The notes under the pieces: model-generated | Told to the model about the DNA's origin: nothing | Databases searched by the model: none | What the model saw: the letters and a program-made list of their open reading frames with translations, nothing else | Part shown: piece by piece, positions 12,665 through 19,780 of the stretch | Layout: every line of letters starts with the position of its first letter | How positions within the stretch are numbered: position 1 is the first letter of the stretch | Virus record (IMG/VR): IMGVR_UViG_3300005470_000014 | Location: 1-31,218 of that record | Reading direction: 5' to 3' (one strand) | DNA: 31,218 nucleotides | Source: a virus | Program-made: the position numbers and the translations under genes

Positions 12665-14753
12665 GGCCCCTGACTGGTGGGAGGACCTTTTTGAGTCCTT
12701 GCCTGATCTGGAGGAAGAGGGCCAGCCCAGGAACTACAGGGCGGCCATCAGCGAGGCCATTACTGACTGTGGTAAAATACCTTATGCGGCCGTGGATGTG
12801 TATCTGTCAGATTTGGAGAAGATACACCAGGACCTCAGACCTGAGACCACCCGGGACCCTGTGGCCATGCTCACCAAGGGCGACGAGATATTAAACAAGG
12901 TAGGCCGGCGAGTAATGAAAGAGATGGATCCCGATGACCTTACCATCCAGCTCCTGCCTCAATTAAATATCAATCTCATCGGCGGGGATGCTGCGACCAA
13001 TAGACCTATTGGGTCCGTGAGGTATGCTGAGACTGGGACGCTGATATCATTCATAGGCATGATACAACGGACCTCAAGGCCCCAGTATAGAGCTTTGAAA
13101 GAAGGATATCAATGCGCCAGATGTAAGGTTCCCCAGGTGATCACCCAAAAATATTATATGGAGCATTTGGCCCCGTATGTATGTCCCAAAGACCTCGGAG
13201 GCTGCGGCAGAGCTACCAGCTCAACCTCGTTTAAACGGATACCTAAATTTGATATTTCCACCAGAACGCAGACCATAGTGGTCCAAGAGCCCTGGGAGGA
13301 GATAGGAGGAGCGAGTAATCGGGAAAAATTAGAATGTCATATCGATGGCGGGATGGTTGGACGGTTCCGGGTAGGGGAGCGGGTGAAGATCCACGGGGTG
13401 CTTGATATCCTGACCAACCAGCGGAGCAAGAAACCAGTATATCACATGTATCTCAGGGTCTTGGGCATTGAAAAGATAAAGGACCTATCCCTGGACATCT
13501 CACTCACCAAGGACATGGAGGCCATCAGGAAGATAGCCGCCTCAGAAAGTCCGATAAACCGGCTTACTCTGAAATTTGCCCCCTCGATAAAGGGGCTCAC
13601 TCATATCAAACGCTCGATATTATTGCAGATGTTCGGCTGTGACAGACAGATACATCAGCATACCAAAGAGGTAATGAGGGGAGACCTTCACGTCCTGATG
13701 GTGGGGGACCCTGCTACGGGTAAGACCGCTTTGCAGAAATTCACGGCCAACGTTACGCCCAGGGGGCGGTTCATTAACTGCTACAGGGCCACGGCTGCAG
13801 GGCTGACAGCTGCGGTCACAGAGGAAGGCGGTGAGTATGTACTGGACGCCGGGGCGATGGTCCTCGCTTCGGGAGGTATAGCCTGCCTCGAAGAGTTCGG
13901 GCGGTTAAAGGACGAGGTCAAGCCCGACCTATTGGACGCCATGAGCATCCAGGAGATAACAGTCAACAAGGCCAAGATACACGAGTCACTATCCACCATC
14001 ACGCCTGTATTGGCCGGATGTAACCCCAAGCATGGGAAATTTGCCGACGACAAGGATATCAGGCCCCAGATAGATATTGACGACCCTGTGCTGTCCCGGT
14101 TCGACCTGGTGTATATTATCAAGGATATCCCCAATGAGCTGCAGGATACCGTGGAATGTTCCCACATACTTAATTTTTGGTGCGGCGGCCAGTATGAGGA
14201 CTTTGATATCTCCATATTGCCTACGTATATACAGGAGGCCAAGAAGATAGACCCCTCCATGTATGACCCTGGTGACGGGGGATTATTTAATCGGCTCATG
14301 GAGAAAATAAAAACCAGTTATGTAATGATGCGCCAGCAGTATGATGCTTTTTCCGTGGTCCCCATTGACAAGCGTCATTTATTTACATTGATCAGGCTGG
14401 CCAAGGCCCACGCCCGGAGCCGTCTGTCCTCTGTGGTTAGCGAGGGCGACGTGGACGTGGCTGTGAGCATATTGATGGATTGTATAGCCGCTGCAGCTGA
14501 GGAGGGCGTGAGCGCTTCCCCTGAGGTCATAGATGAGGACCTACGGCAGGTCATAGATATGATAGAGGCTAATATGCTAAAGTTAATGAATATGAACGAC
14601 CGGTTTAAAATAGCCGTGCCTGGTCGGGCAATAGTTGAGTCAGTGAACGCCCACGGGTTCCAGGAAAAGACGGTTTGGAAGGGGATAAATATGCTGCTCA
14701 AGGATAATCGAATATGGAAGGTAGGGGACCAGGGGTATCACATATCGAGGTGA
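12651..14753 (+). CDS. mcm: MCM replicative helicase
   Basis: 700 residues from ATG 12651; an ATG at 12594 would add 19 residues that overlap the upstream gene. The N-terminal domain has a zinc site (CARC near 153, CPKDLGGC near 178) and OB-fold strands. The AAA+ core has Walker A GDPATGKT (about 353), a Walker B GGIACLEEF with Glu-Glu in place of the usual Asp-Glu, sensor-1 Asn in LAGCNPKHG, and the arginine finger SRFD (about 482). The C-terminus looks like a winged helix. MCM unwinds DNA as a hexamer in archaea, so it is the main evidence for an archaeal host and a self-encoded replication start. Confidence 0.93.
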   Translation: MIPNEAPDWWEDLFESLPDLEEEGQPRNYRAAISEAITDCGKIPYAAVDVYLSDLEKIHQDLRPETTRDPVAMLTKGDEILNKVGRRVMKEMDPDDLTIQLLPQLNINLIGGDAATNRPIGSVRYAETGTLISFIGMIQRTSRPQYRALKEGYQCARCKVPQVITQKYYMEHLAPYVCPKDLGGCGRATSSTSFKRIPKFDISTRTQTIVVQEPWEEIGGASNREKLECHIDGGMVGRFRVGERVKIHGVLDILTNQRSKKPVYHMYLRVLGIEKIKDLSLDISLTKDMEAIRKIAASESPINRLTLKFAPSIKGLTHIKRSILLQMFGCDRQIHQHTKEVMRGDLHVLMVGDPATGKTALQKFTANVTPRGRFINCYRATAAGLTAAVTEEGGEYVLDAGAMVLASGGIACLEEFGRLKDEVKPDLLDAMSIQEITVNKAKIHESLSTITPVLAGCNPKHGKFADDKDIRPQIDIDDPVLSRFDLVYIIKDIPNELQDTVECSHILNFWCGGQYEDFDISILPTYIQEAKKIDPSMYDPGDGGLFNRLMEKIKTSYVMMRQQYDAFSVVPIDKRHLFTLIRLAKAHARSRLSSVVSEGDVDVAVSILMDCIAAAAEEGVSASPEVIDEDLRQVIDMIEANMLKLMNMNDRFKIAVPGRAIVESVNAHGFQEKTVWKGINMLLKDNRIWKVGDQGYHISR

Positions 14754-14757
14754 ATAA

Positions 14758-15873
14758 ATGCTGACGGTGGGTTCATTGTTTTCAGGAATAGGAGGGATTG
14801 ATCTGGGGCTGGAAAGGGCGGGTATGAAAGTATTATGGCAGGTGGAAATAGATGAATATTGCAGAAGAGTGCTCGAAAAACACTGGCCGAAAGTGCCAAG
14901 ATACGGAGACATCACAGAACTCAGAGGGCGGGAGCTGCCTCCAGTTGACGTTATCGCCGGAGGTTTCCCCTGTCAGGACATCAGTGTCGCTGGTAAAGGA
15001 AAAGGTCTTGAGGGCGATAGGTCGGGGTTATTCTTTGAGATGGCCAGAGTTATTGAGGAAGCCAGGCCACGATACATTATCATTGAGAATGTCCCCAACC
15101 TTGTCAGACTTGGCATGGACCGAGTTGGTGAAGAGCTACGGCGCATTGGTTATAAACCGCTGCGACCTATACTTATTCAAGCTTCCTCGGTTGGAGCATT
15201 GCATAAAAGAGAAAGAATTTTCATTATTGCCCACCGCATCAGCATGGGACGGCAGAAGAGGACCGGCGAGGGAATACGACCCGAAGAGCAAGAGCCAAAA
15301 GGACAGGAACTTGAACACATTCGCCAGATGTTACCTGAGGGCTCAAACGTGGCCGACGCCAAGAGCCCAGGAGAAAGGGGATTATTGTTACAGCAAAGGA
15401 GACCATCAAAAGAAGGTTCTCACTCTATCAGGAAAAGTAAAGCTGTATCCCACTCCGGTGGCATCGGACGGAAAACGACAAAGCGAAACATACATGGGAG
15501 GGAACAAGACACTACCAGGAGCGGTGAAAACATACCCAACACCAATTGCCAGGGATTATCGGGCTCCTCATGGAAAAAACAGCGAAGCTTTCCAAAAAAG
15601 AATGGAACACCCCCGAGGGGTCAACTTAGTGGAAGAAATACAGCGAAGAAACTTGGGAGTTGGTGGTCAGCTGAGTGCCGACTGGGTCGAGCTCCTGATG
15701 GGGTTTCCTGTGGGTTGGACAGTTGTGGAGGATGGGAATGCGGAATAGATAGGGTAGCGGTGAAACAAAAGGATAGAGTCAATCGATTGAAGGGATTAGG
15801 TAACGCTGTGGTCCCACAAGTGGCCGAGATAGTAGGCAGGATATTAATAGACTTCGACGAGGTGAATGGATGA
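14758..15873 (+). CDS. DNA (cytosine-5) methyltransferase
   Basis: 371 residues from ATG 14758, 4 bp after the helicase. Motif I FSGIGGIDLGL (8-18), motif IV GGFPCQDIS with catalytic Cys72, motif VI ENV (110-112), motif VIII HKRERIFIIAHR (149-160) and a C-terminal motif X-like RLKGLGNAVVPQVAE are all present. The target-recognition region (about 165-325) contains NVADAKSPGERG and IPNTNCQG segments usual in phage enzymes. It methylates cytosines, probably to evade host restriction. A second, conserved-looking frame overlaps the recognition region (see 14852-15748). The gene is solitary; no restriction nuclease is nearby. Confidence 0.9.
   Translation: MLTVGSLFSGIGGIDLGLERAGMKVLWQVEIDEYCRRVLEKHWPKVPRYGDITELRGRELPPVDVIAGGFPCQDISVAGKGKGLEGDRSGLFFEMARVIEEARPRYIIIENVPNLVRLGMDRVGEELRRIGYKPLRPILIQASSVGALHKRERIFIIAHRISMGRQKRTGEGIRPEEQEPKGQELEHIRQMLPEGSNVADAKSPGERGLLLQQRRPSKEGSHSIRKSKAVSHSGGIGRKTTKRNIHGREQDTTRSGENIPNTNCQGLSGSSWKKQRSFPKKNGTPPRGQLSGRNTAKKLGSWWSAECRLGRAPDGVSCGLDSCGGWECGIDRVAVKQKDRVNRLKGLGNAVVPQVAEIVGRILIDFDEVNG
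14852..15748 (+). CDS. Overlapping +1 frame encoding an alternative methyltransferase target-recognition domain
   Basis: This frame is open for 298 codons inside the methyltransferase gene. From about 15224 it reads like the C-terminus of another common group of phage C5 methyltransferases: LLPTASAWDGRRG, WPTPRAQEKGDY, YPTPVASDGKR, YPTPIARDYRAPHG, then GGQLSADWVELLMGFPVGWT near the end. The first 120 codons do not look protein-like, so expression would need a +1 (or -2) frameshift from the main frame around motif VIII (about 15200-15230) or internal initiation. No ribosome-binding site is evident. It may instead be an evolutionary relic of an ancient frame change. Confidence 0.35.
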   Translation: MNIAEECSKNTGRKCQDTETSQNSEGGSCLQLTLSPEVSPVRTSVSLVKEKVLRAIGRGYSLRWPELLRKPGHDTLSLRMSPTLSDLAWTELVKSYGALVINRCDLYLFKLPRLEHCIKEKEFSLLPTASAWDGRRGPAREYDPKSKSQKDRNLNTFARCYLRAQTWPTPRAQEKGDYCYSKGDHQKKVLTLSGKVKLYPTPVASDGKRQSETYMGGNKTLPGAVKTYPTPIARDYRAPHGKNSEAFQKRMEHPRGVNLVEEIQRRNLGVGGQLSADWVELLMGFPVGWTVVEDGNAE

Positions 15874-16016
15874 CAACAGGTTACGAGATGCGGCGAGCCA
15901 AGGGCGGGCTGGTGATAGGTGTCAGCCGTGAACACTTTGATTATATTGATGACGATTATATGATATTTGATAATCGAGTACCTGAAAAGAAAAAAACCTG
16001 GGAGACATTGATGTGA
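15870..16016 (+). CDS. Small hypothetical protein
   Basis: 48 residues from ATG 15870, overlapping the methyltransferase stop as ATGA, which implies translational coupling. The sequence MTTGYEMRRAKGGLVIGVSR is followed by an acidic stretch (DYIDDDYMIFD) and a Lys-rich end. No motif was recognised. The ATGA junction and lack of gaps are the main support. Confidence 0.5.
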   Translation: MTTGYEMRRAKGGLVIGVSREHFDYIDDDYMIFDNRVPEKKKTWETLM

Positions 16017-16058
16017 AAAAACCTATCATTATAACCCCCGAAATATGAGGATGAAAAT

Positions 16059-16607
16059 ATGATAATAATAGGAATAGACCTCGGGTTCAGCGCCACCGGA
16101 ATAGTGGCCCTAGATACCGACACGGATCAAATAATCATGGGGCAGACGGTCAGGACCAAGCCCGAGAAAGGAAAAAGGCATTACGTGGCTGATGACGATC
16201 TCAGGAGATGCAGAGAACTCGCCCAGGGCATTGTGGGAGCGGTGAATGATTGTTATCTTAAAGGGTCCCCGTTCATATTGGCCGTAGAGGTTCCGCACGG
16301 AGGTGCTCAGGGAGCTCGTAGCAATAGATGTATGGGTATGGTCACCGGAGTCCTCGGGGCTCTCGTAGAGACGAATCTATGGCCCGTGGAGTATTATCAG
16401 CCTCAGGAGTGCAAGAAGGCCGCCACGGGCAGGATGTCAGCCTCCAAGATTGAGGTAGAGCAGAGGGTTAGGAAGAGATGGCCTGGACATACGTGGCCCA
16501 AGACCAAGGCCGTGAGAGAGCACCAGATAGACGCAGCAGCCGCCATAATGTGCGCTCTGGATAACAGCAACCTGGTCCGGTTCGGATTTCATCAGAGGAG
16601 AGAATAA
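16059..16607 (+). CDS. RuvC-like Holliday junction resolvase
   Basis: 182 residues from ATG 16059 (GAGGATG upstream). It shows the RNase H-fold resolvase pattern: GIDLGFSATG with Asp7, AVEVP with Glu77, and a C-terminal HQIDAAAA with His155 and Asp158. The size matches RuvC-type enzymes. It would resolve branched replication or recombination intermediates before packaging. It lies downstream of helicase and methyltransferase in the early operon. Confidence 0.85.
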   Translation: MIIIGIDLGFSATGIVALDTDTDQIIMGQTVRTKPEKGKRHYVADDDLRRCRELAQGIVGAVNDCYLKGSPFILAVEVPHGGAQGARSNRCMGMVTGVLGALVETNLWPVEYYQPQECKKAATGRMSASKIEVEQRVRKRWPGHTWPKTKAVREHQIDAAAAIMCALDNSNLVRFGFHQRRE

Positions 16608-16608
16608 A

Positions 16609-16830
16609 ATGTCACTGAAGAACAATTTCAATATCACAATAACGGCCTCCAATAATGAGGTCAGACGGATCATTTTCGAGAAAATATATAATTTCCTCTC
16701 GAATGAAAAAGACATCGGACTGGTCAGTCATGGGGTCAGTTCACACAGGCGAGAGGCTCACATCTCAGCCGATTATGACGGGGAAATAAAAAACAAAGGC
16801 GGGGCGTGGGACAGAGGGAAATGGGGATGA
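16609..16830 (+). CDS. Small hypothetical protein
   Basis: 73 residues from ATG 16609, one base after the resolvase stop, with AGGAGAG upstream. The first half reads as strand-helix (NNFNITITASNNEVRRIIFEKIYNFL), the second is His/Arg and Gly rich (SSHRREAHISADYDG). No domain was recognised. It is the last gene before a new promoter, so it ends the first early operon. Confidence 0.55.
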   Translation: MSLKNNFNITITASNNEVRRIIFEKIYNFLSNEKDIGLVSHGVSSHRREAHISADYDGEIKNKGGAWDRGKWG

Positions 16831-16842
16831 TAAATATATTTT

Positions 16843-16925
16843 AACTATCATTAAATATATTTCAAGGAATAACATATATATAGTAGGGTGTCATTCATTA
16901 CTATTGAACTTGGAGGTTCTTAAGC
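16843..16925 (+). promoter_or_regulatory. Early promoter 2 with shared leader
   Basis: A TATA box (ACATATATATAG, 16871-16882) lies about 45 bp before ATG 16926. The leader TATTGAACTTGGAGGTTCTT (16902-16921) is the same 20 bases as at promoter 1. Upstream, TTAAATATATTT-like sequence occurs twice (about 16830-16862). Confidence 0.65.
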
Positions 16926-17048
16926 ATGACAGATATTTTTTATAAATGTGGATGCGGTGGCGTAGAGACCTACGTCCCCGACCCTGATGACCCTGATGTG
17001 TGCCTGAATTGTGGATGTGAGATAATCGTCGCTGGGAGGCTGGACTGA
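16926..17048 (+). CDS. 40-residue zinc-ribbon protein
   Basis: From ATG 16926, the ATG served by GGAGGT of promoter 2. Two Cys pairs (CGC at 8-10 and CLNCGC at 26-31) flank an acidic loop (DPDDPD), the pattern of a minimal zinc ribbon. It is the first gene of the second early operon. Such proteins often bind nucleic acids or polymerase, and this role is inferred only. Confidence 0.6.
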   Translation: MTDIFYKCGCGGVETYVPDPDDPDVCLNCGCEIIVAGRLD

Positions 17049-17129
17049 ATGAAAGACTCCTGGGTTTATGACGAGTGGACTGATAAATATTTTCCTTGGC
17101 CCCCTGTGGAGGTGGTCAGCCATGTGTGA
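17049..17129 (+). CDS. 26-residue aromatic-rich small protein
   Basis: From ATG 17049, immediately after the previous stop, ending where the next gene's ATG overlaps. The sequence is rich in Trp, Tyr and Phe (SWVYDEWTDKYFPWPPVEVV). Support is only the gap-free arrangement; it may be a linker frame or leader rather than a functional protein. Confidence 0.3.
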   Translation: MKDSWVYDEWTDKYFPWPPVEVVSHV

Positions 17130-17298
17130 AGAAAAATGTCCCTTCTGCGGTCAGGTTTGCGACGTGGAAGATAAAGGCCATAGAGAATTTAATAAAAGGT
17201 GGGGTGTTCCGCTTGGTGAGACAAGGGCCGCTCATTCTCATAGTAATTTACCTTACGATCTTAAAAGTCATAACTGGAGCACAAAAAAAGAGGGATGA
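17122..17298 (+). CDS. Small zinc-binding protein
   Basis: 58 residues from ATG 17122; GGAGGTGG lies upstream, so an in-frame start at 17068 is less likely. The N-terminus has CEEKCPFCGQVC (residues 2-13), four Cys in a knuckle arrangement, and His-rich sequence follows (AAHSHSN, KSHNW). It probably binds zinc. The stop overlaps the next ATG by 4 bp. Confidence 0.6.
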   Translation: MCEEKCPFCGQVCDVEDKGHREFNKRWGVPLGETRAAHSHSNLPYDLKSHNWSTKKEG

Positions 17299-18209
17299 AC
17301 ATGTTCAAGAAAAATATAGAGCTGGGAACCATAGAAAACCTGGAGGACTATGAGGCTGCCGTGGCCCTTAAAGAGCGGATAGAGGATATGATAGACGAGT
17401 ATGGAACCAACAATATCGCTCAAGTCGATATGTTCTGGGAGCATCAGGACCTGGTCAAGAAATATAATGAACTGCAGAAACAGATGGACCACCGAAAGAC
17501 CAACGTCGAACGCCTCCCACAGTTGGGCCTCGACCTTGGAATGAAGTGCGACGATTTCCGAGACCGATGGGCTGAGATAAGGCAGGCTGTATATACTTTC
17601 GAAGAACTGCGAAAGGAAGAAAAGGTGGAGATGTTGGTCAATTCAGATGTAGCATTGACGACGGCAGAAATGACTCAGGGCCAGGCGAATAAACAGGCTG
17701 AGGAAAAGCTGGAGGAAATAAAAGAGGAGGAGCCAGACATCACCGCTGATATGATGGACAGGGTCCGAGAGATATACGCCGAGTCGGAGAATGATCAAAA
17801 GGCATGGCGTCAAGTGATGAGGGCGTTCGGATCTCTGAAAGGTAAGATACTCAAGGATAATTATCTGGCAGAGCGAGAGCACGCCGAGGAGATGGCGAAG
17901 AATGAGCAGAAAGAAGAGAGAATAGAACCGGATAATGTGGAAGTGGCGACAGCTGAGAAAAAGGTGGAGAAAAAGAAAGCCAAGGCGGAACCCAAGACCA
18001 TGACCGACGCAGAGATGGTCAAGATGGCCATAGACGAGGTTCTGCCGAAGATAGGACCTAAGGACAGCGTAAGGCCCAAGATAATACAGGCGCTGGAAAG
18101 TAAACGCATTATGTTCGAGCTGACACAGGTGACCAAGGTCCTGGAGATGTTGATGGATGAGGCTGTGATATATCAACCTGTCCTCAATGGTGATTTTTTC
18201 AAAGTGTGA
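17295..18209 (+). CDS. Large coiled-coil early protein
   Basis: 304 residues from ATG 17295; ATG 17301 is an alternative. Long charged helices (residues 15-75 and 105-225, including KLEEIKEEEPD and AEKKVEKKKAKAEPK) predict extended coiled coil. The last 75 residues (MTDAEMVKMAIDEVL to VYQPVLNGDFFKV-like end) resemble a small helical or winged domain. No family was recognised; recombination or single-strand-binding accessory roles are possible. Confidence 0.65.
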   Translation: MNMFKKNIELGTIENLEDYEAAVALKERIEDMIDEYGTNNIAQVDMFWEHQDLVKKYNELQKQMDHRKTNVERLPQLGLDLGMKCDDFRDRWAEIRQAVYTFEELRKEEKVEMLVNSDVALTTAEMTQGQANKQAEEKLEEIKEEEPDITADMMDRVREIYAESENDQKAWRQVMRAFGSLKGKILKDNYLAEREHAEEMAKNEQKEERIEPDNVEVATAEKKVEKKKAKAEPKTMTDAEMVKMAIDEVLPKIGPKDSVRPKIIQALESKRIMFELTQVTKVLEMLMDEAVIYQPVLNGDFFKV

Positions 18210-18258
18210 CCCGGTAGGTTAAAGGCCACCCTGGGAGGTTCAAGGGCCTCCCTCCGGG
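18210..18258 (+). promoter_or_regulatory. Stem-loop structure before the next gene
   Basis: Nested perfect stems start at the previous stop codon: outer CCCGG/CCGGG (18210-18214/18254-18258) and inner GGGAGG/CCTCCC (18233-18238/18247-18252) with an 8-base loop. The downstream ATG 18263 has no other ribosome-binding site, so the GGGAGG in the hairpin may matter for control of translation. Termination is less likely, as no T-run follows. Confidence 0.4.
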
Positions 18259-18262
18259 CTTG

Positions 18263-18451
18263 ATGATAGAAGTGGGCGACAAGGTAAGGTTAGCAGATAG
18301 TTATATCCTGCGAGTACTAGGTCATAATAGGCTCCGTCTACCCAGGGACGAGGGGGTCGTCAGGAGAGTGGAGAACGGGAGGGCTGACGTGGAGATAAAA
18401 GGCCGGATGTATAGATGTATTGAATTAGAGAACATAATAACAGACAGGTGA
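18263..18451 (+). CDS. Small SH3/KOW-like protein
   Basis: 62 residues from ATG 18263; a TTG at 18260 adds one. The sequence IEVGDKVRLADSYILRV, EGVVRRVENGRADVEIKG and MYRCIELENI has the strand pattern and Gly placement of a small SH3-like or KOW beta-barrel. Such domains bind nucleic acid or proteins. It lacks a standard Shine-Dalgarno sequence and follows a strong hairpin. Confidence 0.55.
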   Translation: MIEVGDKVRLADSYILRVLGHNRLRLPRDEGVVRRVENGRADVEIKGRMYRCIELENIITDR

Positions 18452-18455
18452 AATA

Positions 18456-18557
18456 ATGATATATTGCGGAAAACATGGGACCCATTACGAGACCGGATAC
18501 TGCCCGGACTGCGTAGCCGAATGGGAGGAAGGCAGTAAAATAGATGTGATTGATTAG
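18456..18557 (+). CDS. 33-residue Cys/His protein
   Basis: From ATG 18456, five bases after the previous stop, with AGGTGA upstream. Residues MIYCGKHGTHYETGYCPDC contain C-H-H-C-C in zinc-finger spacing, followed by an acidic tail. It ends with TAG, which is rare as a stop in this window. It is one of the small metal-binding proteins of the early region. Confidence 0.5.
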   Translation: MIYCGKHGTHYETGYCPDCVAEWEEGSKIDVID

Positions 18558-18568
18558 AGGTGTATTGA

Positions 18569-18970
18569 ATGGAAAAGACCAAAGAGGAAATAGCGAAAGA
18601 GGAAGAGGACCGGGCGTTTTATGATGTCATGGAACTGTATTATAACGAGTACTATGAGCTGAAGGCCAAGGCTGACGCCGTAGCCAGACGCCAGAAGATA
18701 CTCAAAGAGAAGATAGAAGGAATGATGATATCTAAGGGCTTGAAGCAATACAATAACGCTCAGATGTCAGAGCGCCGGACCATCAAGGCCAAGGCTGTGG
18801 ATCTACACGAAAAGTATCAGGGTGAGATCACCAGGGTCGTCCCGGCTCAGATCAAGTTTTTGAGCTTGACCCAAATTGATAAGATACTCAAGGACCACGA
18901 GCCAGAGGTGGCGGAACAGATAACCGCCGACCTGAAAATACAGACCGCCAATATTTTGTCCATGAGGTGA
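18569..18970 (+). CDS. Helical protein, possible phage DNA-metabolism accessory
   Basis: 133 residues from ATG 18569 (AGAGGTG upstream). Residues 1-60 form a charged coiled coil (KTKEEIAKEEEDRAF, KADAVARRQKILKEKIE). A basic segment follows (SERRTIKAKAVDL), then a helical end. The layout, a helix pair then a beta segment, reminds me of phage proteins linked to recombination, but no specific family can be asserted. Its stop is just before the next start. Confidence 0.55.
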   Translation: MEKTKEEIAKEEEDRAFYDVMELYYNEYYELKAKADAVARRQKILKEKIEGMMISKGLKQYNNAQMSERRTIKAKAVDLHEKYQGEITRVVPAQIKFLSLTQIDKILKDHEPEVAEQITADLKIQTANILSMR

Positions 18971-18975
18971 ATATT

Positions 18976-19689
18976 ATGGTTGAGATAGTAGAGATAACAA
19001 TGAGCAGTGGGCGGAAGATAAGCCAAGCTCCCCACCTGCGTCAATACGAGAGTGAGGACGTGTTCACATCTATCAAAGCGGAGATAGGCAGAGGAGAGGA
19101 CCCTATCAAGGTAATGGATAACATGAGGAAGTTCTTGACAGCCCGGTCCTCCGTGGATGTCGTAGCGGTCAGAGCCGGACACCCTGACCTCCCAAAAGAA
19201 AAGATAGACGAATACATGGAGGGGCTCCTTAATTTCAGCAATACACCGCCGGGGGTCGCTCAGGTATTCATGGACGGGGCGATGGTGCAGGTTCCCATCA
19301 GTGACATACAGACGGCTCTCTCACTCAAAGACAAGCTACAGGTGGCCGAGGATAAGGAGGGAGGAGCAAAGCCTCTGGAAACAGCGCCTACGGAGCCCGT
19401 ACAGGTAAAAGAGGAAACAATGAGCCCCGGGGCTGAGAAAAATATCCGTATCCGTTATGATCCCAAGAGGAAATTAAGCCAAGGTGAAATATCTAATACC
19501 CGCACCCGATACACTAACAAGATCAAGGAGGGAAATAATGATAAGGTTCCGTTCTTCGTGGATGCTTATCAAAGATACGGGTATGAGGGGATTAACCAGA
19601 TACCTCCTGAGTTCTTCGAGGATATCTGGGGGGAGGCTGTAAAGCTCAGTAACAAACCAGTACCGGGCCACATGCCCAAGGAGAAATAA
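18976..19689 (+). CDS. Hypothetical protein, last early gene
   Basis: 237 residues from ATG 18976, with GAGGTGAA upstream; a GTG at 18967 is an alternative. Two parts are joined by a Pro/Glu linker (about residues 130-150): an N-terminal alpha/beta part with VFMDGAMVQVPISDIQTALSLKDKL, and a basic C-terminal domain (DPKRKLSQGEISNTRTRYTNKIK, then YQRYGYEGINQIP). No family was recognised. It is followed within 10 bp by the tRNA gene and the convergent virion block. Confidence 0.6.
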   Translation: MVEIVEITMSSGRKISQAPHLRQYESEDVFTSIKAEIGRGEDPIKVMDNMRKFLTARSSVDVVAVRAGHPDLPKEKIDEYMEGLLNFSNTPPGVAQVFMDGAMVQVPISDIQTALSLKDKLQVAEDKEGGAKPLETAPTEPVQVKEETMSPGAEKNIRIRYDPKRKLSQGEISNTRTRYTNKIKEGNNDKVPFFVDAYQRYGYEGINQIPPEFFEDIWGEAVKLSNKPVPGHMPKEK

Positions 19690-19699
19690 AGAACGTGTC

Positions 19700-19770
19700 A
19701 GGGCCGTGGTGTAACGAGAGCACGCTTGACTTTGAATCAGGCGGAGAGGGTTTGACTCCCTCCGGCCCTA
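19700..19770 (+). tRNA. tRNA-Gln (anticodon TTG)
   Basis: The 7-bp acceptor AGGGCCG/CGGCCCT is perfect with discriminator A at 19770. The anticodon arm CTTGA/TCAGG has loop CTTTGAA, with anticodon TTG. The T-arm GAGGG/CCCTC is perfect, with loop TTTGACT. The D-arm (GTGT/GCAC) is short, its 7-base loop AACGAGA lacks the usual GG, and T-loop position 56 is T instead of C, so the usual D-loop/T-loop contact is altered. No CCA is encoded. It lies between convergent operons. Confidence 0.85.
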
Positions 19771-19780
19771 CTTTTATTTA
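19771..19780 (+). terminator. T-rich stretch after the tRNA
   Basis: CTTTTATTTA directly follows the tRNA and could end early transcription, since archaeal RNA polymerase terminates at T-runs. It lies in the gap between convergent transcription units. Confidence 0.35.

Noticed and set aside
13781-14299. Long minus-strand frame inside the MCM gene
   Set aside because: It lies opposite the AAA+ core, which is strongly protein-like; no ribosome-binding site or recognisable motif.
16013-16048. 11-codon GTG frame after the 48-residue gene
   Set aside because: Too short and without motif to support as a gene.
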